Below, piece by piece: positions 44,035 to 53,946 of a DNA stretch of 64,000 nt. The notes below the pieces were generated by a model. The model searched no databases, was not told where the DNA came from, and was given only the letters and a program-made list of their open reading frames with translations. This DNA is from Mytilinidion resinicola (lineage: Eukaryota; Ascomycota; Dothideomycetes; Mytilinidiales; Mytilinidiaceae). Position 1 is the first letter of the stretch, and each line of letters begins with the position of its first letter. Made by a program: the position numbers and the translations under genes. The stretch covers positions 248,132-312,131 of the forward strand of contig NW_022985441.1 in assembly GCF_010093595.1 (NCBI RefSeq). The letters are read 5' to 3'.

Positions 44035-45091
44035 ATGGTTGCCAAAGTCCAGCAACTCTCCAAGGGAGACACGGAGAAGAAAACCCCCACCCAGGTCAGT
44101 CCTCATCCTCAGCCTATCCCCACCATACACCTCTCATACTTAATAGGTTCCCGAGAACAAGCCACTCGCCTACCACGCGTATACCATCTGGCTATTCGCC
44201 CGCCGCGACATCGCCTCAATCGTCCTTCCGGAAACCTGCTTCGGCATCTTCAGCGCCCTCGCGGGCCCCCTTCTGACCACCAACCCCCACCCCACTGTCC
44301 TTTCCATCATCTCCCGCATCCCCCTCGTGCTTATCTGGAACTGGCTCAACGTCCTCCTCTTCGGCATCGCCAACCAACGCCTCCCCCAATCCGTCCTCGA
44401 GGACTCCATCAACAAATCCTGGCGCCCCCTCCCAGCGGGCCGCCTCACCCAAACCGACGCCCGCCGCCTCCTGCTCGCCGTGATCCCCGCCGTCTTCGCC
44501 GCGAGCTGGCTCCTCGGCGGCATGCCCGAGACGGTGGCGCTCATGGTGCTGACGTGGATGTACAACGACCTCGGCGCCGCCGACGAGCACTTCCATGTGC
44601 GCAACCTGATCAACGCCTGCGGCTTCATGTGCTACAGCTCGGGCGCGACGACGGTGGCCGCGGGATACCGGCGCTACGCACTCAACAGCACGGCGTACAC
44701 ATGGATCGGCATGATCGGCGCGATTGTGCTGTCGTCGCTGTCGCTGCAGGACCTGCCGGACGTCGAGGGCGATGCGGCCACGGGCCGGCTGACGCTGCCG
44801 CTGCTGCATGGCGATGCCGTCGCGCGGTGGGCGATTGCGGTGCCCGTGCTCCTGTGGTCGCTCGTCTGTCCCGCGTTTTGGCAGCTGAGCTGGCCCGGGT
44901 GGTTGGTGTCGGGTGGGTTTGGGGCGCTGGTGGCGTTCAGGGTGTTGCTGAAGAGGGGAGTCGTGGCGGATAAGGTTAGTTGGAAGCTGTGGTGTTTGTG
45001 GACGGCGGTGTTGTATTCGCTGCCGCTTTTCAAGAATGGCAGCGCGTTGGTGGAGTGCGGGCTGGGCCTGATCAAGGGTATGGGGTTCTGA
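44035..45091 (+). CDS. UbiA-family membrane prenyltransferase
   Basis: Polytopic membrane enzyme that transfers an isoprenoid chain to an acceptor. Exons 44035-44094 and 44147-45091 (intron 52 nt) give 334 residues. The two Asp-rich prenyl diphosphate/Mg sites are seen: a first motif in NQRLPQSVLEDSINKSWRP followed by LPAGR, and a second in LSLQDLPDVEGDAATGRLTL. About eight hydrophobic helices can be drawn (for example SIISRIPLVLIWNWLNVLL, LLLAVIPAVFAASWLL, WIGMIGAIVLSSLSL). The substrate is not predictable. No terpene cyclase or PKS lies next to it, so it is probably a stand-alone gene. The 356-codon frame across the donor is an artefact of intron read-through in another frame. Confidence 0.85.
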
Positions 45092-45421
45092 AGGGGTTTG
45101 AGGCTCTGGAATAGCAGTTAGGAGGTCGGTACGTTCGCGCGCTGGTTCTGCTGGATTGCTTTCTAGGAGAGCTTCAACCCTTGTGAGAAGAAATGTCTGC
45201 ACTAGATCGACAGGCACACACATAGATTGTAGATCTTACTTTCAAGAATTTTGGGCAGTTCAAACTCATTCCTTTCGTAGATGCTCATTTGTTTAGATAG
45301 AATTACAAAGAGTTGAATTATAGACTCGCTATGCGGAAATATGCGGTTGATATGCAGTTTTGTCAATGAAAAGTATTTCCTGTCTCATACATTGTCATCT
45401 GGTCATCAAAGATGGACGGTC
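45092..45421. other. Convergent intergenic region
   Basis: 3' flanks of the UbiA and glycine-zipper genes. Nothing further recognised. Confidence 0.4.
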
Positions 45422-46257
45422 TCACGACCTTTTCTCGAGCTTCGGAGGCTTCTTTCGAGCCTTCTCTGGGTTCTCGGGGGTCTGAGAAGATGCCTCGTCC
45501 TTCCGGTGATTTCGCACCTCGATTTTGCGCGGCGTTTTCTTAGGCTTTGGCTGCGATGGAGGTGGTTGATCGGGCTCTGGTTGGTTCGCCCCTTCTTGAG
45601 CCATCGGAGAGTCCTGATGAGATTCAGCATTCGGCTGTAAGCATAAAAACTCCTTCGACCTGTGCTTCTTTGACTCACCTCTCTTACCGAATCCTCGTCT
45701 CCCTCTGGTATCTCAATCTTTTCCCCATTTGATGCCCTATACATGTCTCCATTCTCTACCTTAACCTCTTCCCCATCAGGGAGATTCAGCTTCTCCCCAC
45801 CTGGGATCTTGATCTGCTTCCCATCCGGCAACTTCAGCCACGGCCCGTGTATGACGCCCGTCCCCGCTCCAATCAGTATCCCCAACCCCGTCGTTGGAAT
45901 CGCTGCGATGCCTCCCACAAGCGTTCCAACCACTGCGCCAAGACCCATGCCCACGCCGGCGCCTATGCCTCCACCGCCAAAACCACCCTGCCAGGCGCCA
46001 CTCTGGAGCCGTTGGGCCGCTTTCCCCAGACTCTTCGCCTTCTTTTCGCACTCGCGAAGCTCTTTGAGTGCCTTTTCCTTGGCTTCCGGGTCGACGGCTT
46101 CATCGACGCGTCGCTTGGCTTCCTCGGCGCCTTTCTGCGCGTCGACGGCTTGCTGGGCGTACTCGGCGGCTTGGTTGAGCTGCTTCTCTACTTGCTGCTG
46201 GCTCATGTGGGAGGGATTGAGTTTGGAGACCATGCTTGCGGGATTCCACGACGACAT
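45422..46257 (-). CDS. Glycine-zipper membrane-associated fungal protein
   Basis: Exons 45688-46257 and 45422-45634 (intron 53 nt, GTAAGA donor) encode 260 residues; without splicing the frame runs on as an Arg-rich tail, which is not the real C-terminus. Residues about 18-85 form an Ala/Lys/Glu-rich helix (QQQVEKQLNQAAEYAQQA) and residues 88-135 form a glycine zipper (GAWQGGFGGGGIGAGVGMG and GAVVGTLVGGIAAIPTTG, then GILIGAGTGVIHGPWLKLP). Then come short beta-like repeats of the type LPDGKQIKIPGGEKLNLPDG. The spliced C-terminus is Pro/Lys-rich and disordered. Glycine zippers pack in membranes; the family is common in ascomycetes and no function is assigned. Confidence 0.8.
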
Positions 46258-46930
46258 GATGCCGCACTGGAAGTTATTGTGAGGATGTCGGATGGGGAAA
46301 GACTACAGGCTGCTGGGGGCTTTGTTGATGCGAAATGTGGTGAAGTTGGAAAACGCGATGCGAGATGACGTCCGCAGCTAGATGGTTTGGGAAGCTTGGG
46401 GTTCGGCCTTGTGGCCTCCCACCTCCTTGCGTAGATCTTCCTCGTGACATGCCCTTGCACCTTTCAGCATTTTCATTTCCACCCCCTCACTGTCTTCATC
46501 TCCACCATCTTCATTGCTAATCCTTCGTAATATTGCAAAGGCGAAGGGACTGCATCGACGCGTCGACTGGCCTGTCGATCCCGAAACGCCGGCGCGCTCA
46601 ACGCGCGCACTATTGCAATACCTAGGTACCTTGTCACGAAAATCCATACTCGTTTGCCATTGCATGAGGCGCCTTATAGTATTTCCAGCATTCCGCGTCC
46701 GAGAGGATCTCAGCATTTTCGACATTCAGTAAACTCGCCAGGCTACCCCAGACAGCGTCGGTAAGGTGTACGCAGTTTGGAAGTGTTCTCGCTGCCCGCC
46801 GGTTCTACCATAACATTAGGAGAGTGTGCGGATATCTATGACAAGGCGTGTAGAAGAGTTGGCTCGATGGGAAGTCTCGCGGAACATATTCATGTACTCA
46901 ATACATCCCATTCCTCGACATTCACCTTCC
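46258..46930. other. Intergenic region
   Basis: Promoter of the glycine-zipper gene and 3' flank of the lipocalin-like gene. A 115-codon minus-strand ORF (46378-46725) has no recognisable family and is left out. Confidence 0.4.
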
Positions 46931-47600
46931 TCACAAGCTCCCCGCATAGTCATACACAACCGTCGCAGTCTTCACATCCTTCCCCTTCCGCGCCACCAAA
47001 TTCCTCACATGCCGCCTCTCCTTCTTGCCCTCAACCTCCACCTCCGTAAACCCCCAGACCTGCCAGCAAGTCCACCCCTTCTTATCACTGAGAACCACAA
47101 AATCCACCGCGTCCGCCGTCTCCATCTCCGCCCCCCACCCCTTCTTCAAAAACTCCACATCCGCGTCCTGCGTCCCCTCCGGCCCATCTTCTCTCTTCAA
47201 CTCTGCCACTTTAGCCCAGCGCGTGCGCCCCTTCTGCTCCCCGAAGACGTAGTCCGACTGCGGCCGCCACTCGCCGTCCACCGTGCGGAGCTCCGGGAAG
47301 CCTTTGAGGCCGCCCGTGCCCATCTGATCGAGGTCGATGTGGGCGATTTCGGGCTTGTGGGCGTCGGGGTACTGCTTTATGTGCAGCGTGACGGTCGCCA
47401 CGCTGACGGCTTTGCGGAGGAGCCAGCCAACGCCTTGCAGCGCGAGGACGTCGCTCATGTCGGTGGAGAGGCTTTTGCTCTGCGAGGACGAGTGAGAAGT
47501 GCTCAACATGCAGGCTAAGAGTAATGATAGGAAGAGGCGAGCATACCATGACCCATTTGCCACTGAGATCCTTCGTCGATGCGGAATCTGGAGCAGCCAT
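46931..47600 (-). CDS. Lipocalin-like small fungal protein
   Basis: Exons 47547-47600 and 46931-47479 (intron 67 nt) encode 200 residues. The N-terminus TKDLSGKWVM joined to SKSLSTDMSDVLALQGVGWL matches a conserved fungal family with a lipocalin/fatty-acid-binding-like start (the G-x-W motif is GKW). Strand-like segments follow: TVTLHIKQYPD, AHIDLDQMGTGGLKGF, TRWAKVAELK, AVDFVVLSDKKGWTCWQVWGF and RRHVRNLVARKGKDVKTATVVYDY. There is no signal peptide once spliced; the unspliced ORF gives a false hydrophobic N-terminus. Ligand unknown. Confidence 0.8.
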
Positions 47601-49992
47601 TTTTGCTAGGATTGATTGCTAGTAGCGATGCGTCAAAACTGGGAGTATGTAAAGAGTTGGGAGAAAAACAAAGTCTCCTCAGACAAGCCCGGTTTCTGTG
47701 GTCTTATACGACAACGCACTTCATTCCCCTATTGAAAGATCCGGCACACTGTACTAAGGTACAATGTCAGCGTCTGCCTGTCAGTCTCCTGCATGACGGT
47801 TTTAAATCCAAATAAGCAGCTACCCACCATTCCGGCAGCCGGAATCTAGCCAATCCGCCACATCCTAGCGTCCGAGCCGGGGAGGAACTCCAGGGCCTTC
47901 CCCCGCAGCTCTGAAACACCAGGTTTGTGAAACGATGAAGTCGGAAGTTGACAGCTAAGGCTCTAGGGCTTGGTATTTGGATGTTGGTGAGGTTTTGTCA
48001 GACAGTGCTGTTTCGTTGTCCTCTATCGTCGTCCATACTTTAGGTACTTTTCACGGCCCAGAAAACTGACAATGCAAGATGTTTTTCGACGTAGGGAGTA
48101 GTTGAAAGATGCAAGCTGGCATTACTATCGCTGGGCATTCATCAAGAACAGGCCTCCAGTTGACCCAGGACTAACACCGCTCATCACCGGTTGGGTCTGT
48201 AATTCCCGGGGAACGCAGGGTACGGTGTGGAAGGGTACATAAGGTGTGTTTTCCATGTGTGTATAACGGATAGGATATCTGTTTGTCATGTTGATTGCCT
48301 TGCCATTTGTCGTCGTGGTAACGTGACAGCGCGTCCTTTCACGTGCCATTCACGTCCGCCCGCCATTCTTCGACTATATAAACCCCCTCAACCCCCAAAC
48401 CACTCCTCAACGGAGGAGAGTGTCCACAGAAGTTCAAAATCACCCATGGATATGACCGATGGAGATGTCTGTAGAGTGAAACGAGCCATGCTAGTATACA
48501 ATGGCTCCTCGGGTGGGCGAGATCATCCACACTCTCATCGACCTCCCATGGTTGCTAGGGTTGAGTGTGGGCTTGGTGGATTAACAACAACAACTGTGAG
48601 ACGCGATGGAGCGTGACTCGAGTTGGGGGGGTTCAGGGCTTGGACTGTTCTCAACCATGAAGCAGTAGTGGTGGAGTTGGTGTCGCGCGGGTGGTACTAT
48701 GAGGCGATGGTGATGCTCATCTCTCCCTCCTTCTAATCAACATAAAGGCTTAGCAGCGCTGGTGGAGTACCTACATTTCGCCCATGTCGCCTTCGCCCAA
48801 CCTCCACCATCTATCCTAATCGATACCCAGTCTCAGAACTTCAGAACTCCGCACACCACCATCAGCAGTACGACTTCCCACCAAACCCCAGCGCCATTTC
48901 CGTGCTGCGCTATGCGAACTCAGTCCACCACACACTCCCCACCCCACTCGTGATAGGCCAATCGGGTGTATTTTACACAAATCCCACACCATGATGACAT
49001 AGTCTTGAAGATTTCACCTCAAAACTTGCTCAACCCACTCTCTGCTCCTTCATAATTTGCGAGCGACGAAACAGTGCCCTTTATACCCCGTCGAGTAAGA
49101 GGTATTCGAGGCACACGTGATAGCAACGTGACATAGGCGTACATGGCGGTGTGGCTCGGTGCTGGTATTGGACTGTGCTCTAGCGTGCTGGCAAGGAGCT
49201 CTTCGAGGTTAGTGTAACTGTCATTTCCATCGGGGTGAGAATCGGAGGCCCGCGGCGAAGTGATAGGGCGAGGAGGTGGGAATCTGGGTTAAGGAATCAG
49301 GTTAGCAGGCAGGTAGTAGTGAGGGGTACTCCGAGATGGAGAACGTTCCAGTGGGCATCGGTTGGAGCGGAGTGCGATTCAGACCCCCGAGGCAGACTGG
49401 GAGTGAGAGAGCGTGAGAATCAGACCCACGAATCCCACTTCCGTATCACAGCTCGTATCCAGAGGCCAAGGGTTTCCCACAGCCCCATCACACATCACAG
49501 AACCACACAATCACATACCATGTAAGTTCTTATCCACAAGAAATCGACAACCAGTTCATTCTCTTCAATAAACAAATCGTTTGGGCCACCATACCAGGTT
49601 CTTATATATACACTTCCCCCCCTCCCCTACCATTCAAGAAAAAAGCCGAAGTAAGTCGTTAGGATAGATAACTGCAAGCTAGCCGAAAAAGCCATCACCG
49701 AAAAAGCTCGAAACCACACTAGACGGGTATATAAATATAGGGTATCGTGAATGGAAGAATAGGGAATATGTCGCTTTTTTGAAAGACCGCAACCGCTGAA
49801 CGCCAAGGTCGCTCCAAAACCAGATGGGAAAAGATTAGATCATAAAGTGAAAGATGCTAGTGTAGTCGTGAAGGTGTGGTGGGGTGAGTTACGCTAAGGC
49901 ATGGTGCTAGCGAGAGGGTAGCTGCGAGTACTAGCAGGCTAGAATTCGTTCCAGTCGAAAAAGTATGTACGCAAAGGATTCTTTCATGGTTC
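47601..49992. other. Largest gene-poor region, 2.4 kb
   Basis: No domain-bearing gene recognised. A TATATAAA box at 48375-48382 lies 119 bp before an ATG at 48501 that opens a 27-codon ORF (stop at 48582-48584; MAPRVGEIIHTLID start, hydrophobic). Around 49519-49600 a split ATG (AT then GTAAGT donor, CAG acceptor) could begin a very short ORF. These are possibilities only; the region may simply contain long flanks. Confidence 0.35.
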
Positions 49993-52900
49993 TCAATCAT
50001 CAAGAGCGATGATGGTGGGCTTAGGTCGAGGTCTCGTATCCGGCGCGACTGGCTGCGTGGGTAGAGCCGTCGACAACTGCGGAGGTGATTTTGCCTCTTC
50101 GCCATCAGGAGTATCAGAATCACGAACGCTATTATTGTTTCTCTTCTCCGGCTTCGGTTTCCAGCTACCGTCTTGATCGACGATGATTTCTCTCGTGCCT
50201 AGGAGGGTTTTTTCCGCCAGAGTCTTGCGCACTTCCTCCATGAAGCCGTCCACGAAAAGATTAGATGGGCGTACGTCTGCTTTGCATATCGGACATCGCC
50301 AATTATCGACGACAGCGGGCCATGTCGGCTGTTTCCTCTTCCGGGTCTGAAGAAATGTCTCTAGATCGAAGCAATCCTTATGCTGGCAGTCTCGTCCACG
50401 AACAGGTATGTCGAAGATTTTACATGCGCTGATCGGATCGAAGAGGGTGATAGAAATGCTACTGCTCGTGATGCATAGGTCGTCATCAGCATCCAGACCC
50501 GCCAAGCTGGTCTTGATGGCATTAAGCACAGTTGGAGCGGGCTGTCGATTCTCCATGCATCGCGATTTGATATTCTCGTGCGTCATTGCTCCTACGATCT
50601 CGACTGCTAAAGCGTAGTCGAATGCTGCTCCTTTGGATTTCCTTATCGTACTGATTTCCAATTGATTTTCGCCTTCTCTTAGAAATGTAGTGAGGTCGAT
50701 AGGCAAGTCCTTTCCGTGGTGGAGTTTTCTGCGGGGTTCGAGACGTTTCCCGTTGAGCTTGAAGTAGGTAGAAGGAATCCATGCCGAGTCTGCGGTAAAC
50801 CAGATCGGCTCCGTTACTGCCATGTTTGAAGTCCATTTGACACTTCGGAGACGGTACGTTTCGGCGGACTCATCAATAATGCGGGAGCCCGGATTGGACG
50901 TCTCTCGTTTTGTGTCTTTTGCAATGCGTGCAAAATTGGATTTATCGATTGAAAATGTCCAAGCCTGCTTTGGCGAATTGAAAGCCAAAGGATTGGTAGA
51001 TAGTATTCTCGGTGGTACCGCAAAACCTTTGACGAATTGGTAGAGTAGATCCGATGCAAGACCGTTGAGATAATTGGCTATAAGGACTGGACTCCTCAAA
51101 GGGCCCTGATGAATTGCTGATCTTGCCGGATTTGGGTCGATTGGCTGCGGCCGTTGATAGCCGCGTAGTGGGTATATCGGTCGCGCCAGCTGGAGTTCTC
51201 GCGCCGTCAATTGAAGCAAATTTGATTGCGGTGAATTCCTTGGTGGGGCCTGTTGGGATGGAGTGAGACTTATGGAGCCAGGAGTGGCATTCGGCCGAGG
51301 ACGTCCTGGACCGTTACGAAGTATGCCTTGATGCCCGTCATCTACTCGAGGGCAGTCTAGATCACGACGAGGTTGAAGAACATAGGTGTTCGCCGCATTT
51401 TCGCCTGCCCTCGAATTATGAACTCCTTGAATGCCTGCATTTTGGCCTGAATTCTGTGCCGTGTTTGGCAGTGATCCAAACAGAGGATTGGAATTGACAC
51501 CCTGAGGCTGGCCTGTGCTATTAGCTTGCCGAGTCGTGGGCGATTGAGCGATTGTTTCTTGCGGACGCCCTTGTTGATTTGGTCTTGACCGATTTTCAAC
51601 TGTTCTCTCCAGGTGCTGGAGAAGAAAGTATAGATTTTTCCCATAGTGGCTATCTTCTTCGTCGTTGCCAAGTTGGTTGGTTGGATCCCAGGGTTGTCTG
51701 CTCCATCTCTCTATAAACATGCGCTCATTCTGATCGAAAAGACTCTCTGCTCTTTCTTCCCAGGAGTGTAGATCTACCGGCAGTGGTATATTAGGTGGTT
51801 GCGTCATTCGAATAGGGTTCCAGATGCTTCGCCGTATACAGCGCCATACGATTGATCTGAGGGTTGAGGAGCTAATGCCTAGCACATCGTAGAGTTCTCT
51901 TGCGAGTGGCGGCCATCGCCTGTGGTGGCAGTACTCTTTGAGAGGGAGGTATTGGGATCCGAAGAGTTTCGCGAACCTACTGACGAGGACCTGTTCCGAT
52001 TGATAGCAAGTTGGCCAATCGACAGCTATTTGAGCGAGGGGGTATGGATATGCCGCGAACCATTGGGAGAGGTCAACCGACATATTTTGGTTGGATCCAA
52101 GAGCGAGATTACGTGACAGATGGTCGTTAGAACCCAGCACTTCGGCCAAGCACGCTAGGGTGGCCTTCAGTTCCGGCAAAGTACGCAGGCCCAAGGGTAA
52201 CAGGTGAGGACATGAATGTGCTATGCAGTAGTACTGGAGTATGGTCAAACAGTGGAAATCACGACGTTTGAGAGCATCCTCTAGCACACGTATTCGCTGC
52301 CGGTCATATTCGTTGAGCTGATTGCCAACCTGACTCGTAAGCAGCTGGAGCCTGTTTTGACAGTCGTCGATAGTGAAGTAGTTCGGGTTGGGGATAGAAG
52401 GTGGCAGTGTTGGGGTTCCGGGCTGAGATCTGGACTGCTGTTGGATCTGTATTTCTGAGTTACTGTAAGACCTGGCCGGCGTTCGCAGCTGTTGATGCTG
52501 AGGCATTGCAAGGCTTTGGGGGTGGAACTGAGGCTGTGAGCGACCTGGAGGCTCGGACTGTTGCACGGGCTGCGGTCTTGTGAAGGGTTGATTGGGCTGC
52601 TGGTGTGCTACTTGGACGTGTCGTTGGGGTGGCACGGGCCTCGACGCAGACATGTCGCCAGATGCCTGGCGTTTGTTGGTGTGGACAAAGCCTCTTACAG
52701 CGCCGCGTTTTCTCACCACATCCATTGATGTTGCCGTGGCAGGAGTGGCAGGGTTCGACGCGTTGCCGAAGCTGTCTGGACTCCGACGCAGTAGAGCGCT
52801 GGGGGGTTCCATGGCGAGGTCATCGCTGGGTGCTGGAGACGGAAGCAGATTGGAGGACTGAGGGGTTGTGTGCTTCGGGGGTGCTATGGTATTCGCGAGG

Positions 52901-53124
52901 TGCGGTGAGGTTGAGTTGGACGGCGCGAGTCTGTCGGACGACTCTCGGCGCTGGGGCAGCAGGCGGTCATTAGATGGGACAACCGGAGGCCGTTGCCGGT
53001 CCATGGGGCCCGCCATCCACGCGTTCTGCTGGTGGGTGGCCAGGTATATGTTCATGCTCATGAGGCCGTCGTTCGAGAAGACGTGGTTCGGGCCGCCGCC
53101 ATTGGCACCGATGGAGCCTGCCAT
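49993..53124 (-). CDS. MIZ/SP-RING zinc-finger protein (putative SUMO ligase)
   Basis: One exon, 1043 residues. The C-terminal part contains an SP-RING (MIZ) finger of the Siz/PIAS type: SLFDPISACKIF-like entry, then RGRDCQHKDCFDLETFL and WRCPICKADVRPSNLFVDGF, supplying the C, CxHxxC and CxxC ligands. This fold recruits the SUMO E2 Ubc9. Residues 1-250 are Pro/Gln/Ser-rich and disordered. A middle helical region (about 250-420) includes LTSQVGNQLNEYDRQRIRVLEDALKRRDFHCLTILQYYC. A beta-rich domain (about 740-860) precedes the finger. No SAP domain is visible, so this is a divergent MIZ protein rather than a typical Siz1; SUMO ligase activity is inferred. Start at 53124 is the first Met of the frame. 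Confidence 0.85.
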   Translation of the reverse strand: MAGSIGANGGGPNHVFSNDGLMSMNIYLATHQQNAWMAGPMDRQRPPVVPSNDRLLPQRRESSDRLAPSNSTSPHLANTIAPPKHTTPQSSNLLPSPAPSDDLAMEPPSALLRRSPDSFGNASNPATPATATSMDVVRKRGAVRGFVHTNKRQASGDMSASRPVPPQRHVQVAHQQPNQPFTRPQPVQQSEPPGRSQPQFHPQSLAMPQHQQLRTPARSYSNSEIQIQQQSRSQPGTPTLPPSIPNPNYFTIDDCQNRLQLLTSQVGNQLNEYDRQRIRVLEDALKRRDFHCLTILQYYCIAHSCPHLLPLGLRTLPELKATLACLAEVLGSNDHLSRNLALGSNQNMSVDLSQWFAAYPYPLAQIAVDWPTCYQSEQVLVSRFAKLFGSQYLPLKEYCHHRRWPPLARELYDVLGISSSTLRSIVWRCIRRSIWNPIRMTQPPNIPLPVDLHSWEERAESLFDQNERMFIERWSRQPWDPTNQLGNDEEDSHYGKNLYFLLQHLERTVENRSRPNQQGRPQETIAQSPTTRQANSTGQPQGVNSNPLFGSLPNTAQNSGQNAGIQGVHNSRAGENAANTYVLQPRRDLDCPRVDDGHQGILRNGPGRPRPNATPGSISLTPSQQAPPRNSPQSNLLQLTARELQLARPIYPLRGYQRPQPIDPNPARSAIHQGPLRSPVLIANYLNGLASDLLYQFVKGFAVPPRILSTNPLAFNSPKQAWTFSIDKSNFARIAKDTKRETSNPGSRIIDESAETYRLRSVKWTSNMAVTEPIWFTADSAWIPSTYFKLNGKRLEPRRKLHHGKDLPIDLTTFLREGENQLEISTIRKSKGAAFDYALAVEIVGAMTHENIKSRCMENRQPAPTVLNAIKTSLAGLDADDDLCITSSSISITLFDPISACKIFDIPVRGRDCQHKDCFDLETFLQTRKRKQPTWPAVVDNWRCPICKADVRPSNLFVDGFMEEVRKTLAEKTLLGTREIIVDQDGSWKPKPEKRNNNSVRDSDTPDGEEAKSPPQLSTALPTQPVAPDTRPRPKPTIIALDD

Positions 53125-53946
53125 GGCGACGAGGACAGCAGGGCTTGCAGCGAAGGAGGGGAAGGTGTTGAGAGGGATCCGCCGTCGGCGACATTCGACA
53201 AGCGCAGTGAAGGCGGCAGGTCATGGCGCGCCTGCTGCAGGTCGGAGGGGAGGCTGTCGGCGGCTAGCAGAGGAGCAGACGGGCCGTGGACAGGGCTCGC
53301 CGCCGACGGGATGGCAGAGGACGTGGAGGCACAGAGGGTCTGCGGGCGGGATGGGCAGAGAAGCGGAGCCAGGGAGCCTCAGGGCGGGCTGTGGTGTCGC
53401 TTGCGGGTGTGGTTTGCGTCTGGGACGGCACTCCAGGCGGTGGATCTGGGGCAAAGCAAAGACGGCAGACGGCGCGCGCAGCCCGCCCCTCGCTCCGGAG
53501 TATTGCCAAGCTGCAGACGGCAGACGGTGGACGGCAGACGGTGTGGCGGCACTCCAATTGCTGGCGGCGTGCTGGCTCCGGGCGTTGCGCCTAGAGGATC
53601 GTCTTCCGCCGTTGACGACCACCCCGAATGCCACGCCAGTCGAGCCACAACACCCAACACCCAACACCCACTGCCTCTCGTCCCGCTGTTGTGGAGACGC
53701 GCTGCCATCAACGCGCTGCCCGTCCTCGCCAGCTCCATCGCATCTGCAGCTGTCGCCGGCAGAGGAGCCCTGTCCGAGTCGCCAGCTGTCTGCGTTCACA
53801 CCACCAACACCGCCTTTGCCTGCTGGCAGCTCCACTCTAGGAAATGTCCAAAACCACCACGCCCGCACGGTGAGCGCCAGCAGCCCGACCACCCCCTCCA
53901 CGCCCGCGTCCACGCCCGCGTCCACGCCCGCGTCCTGCCCAGCGTC
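53125..53946. promoter_or_regulatory. GC-rich divergent region between MIZ and Boi-like genes
   Basis: 822 bp between outward-facing starts. Holds purine-rich GCAGACG-type repeats near 53461-53545 and a 12-bp tandem array at 53898-53945. Very long shadow ORFs cross it because it is stop-poor and GC-rich. Confidence 0.5.
53898..53945 (+). repeat. 12-bp tandem repeat, four units, just before a start codon
   Basis: Three exact copies of CCACGCCCGCGT (53898-53933) and one diverged copy (53934-53945), ending one base before the ATG at 53947. It would lie in the 5' UTR of the Boi-like gene. Confidence 0.85.

Noticed and set aside
44170..45223. 335-codon and 152-codon minus-strand ORFs opposite the UbiA gene
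   Set aside because: Antisense shadows; the plus-strand frame has both Asp-rich prenyltransferase motifs.
46378..46725. 115-codon minus-strand ORF between two genes
   Set aside because: No family, no conserved motif and a composition typical of chance ORFs.
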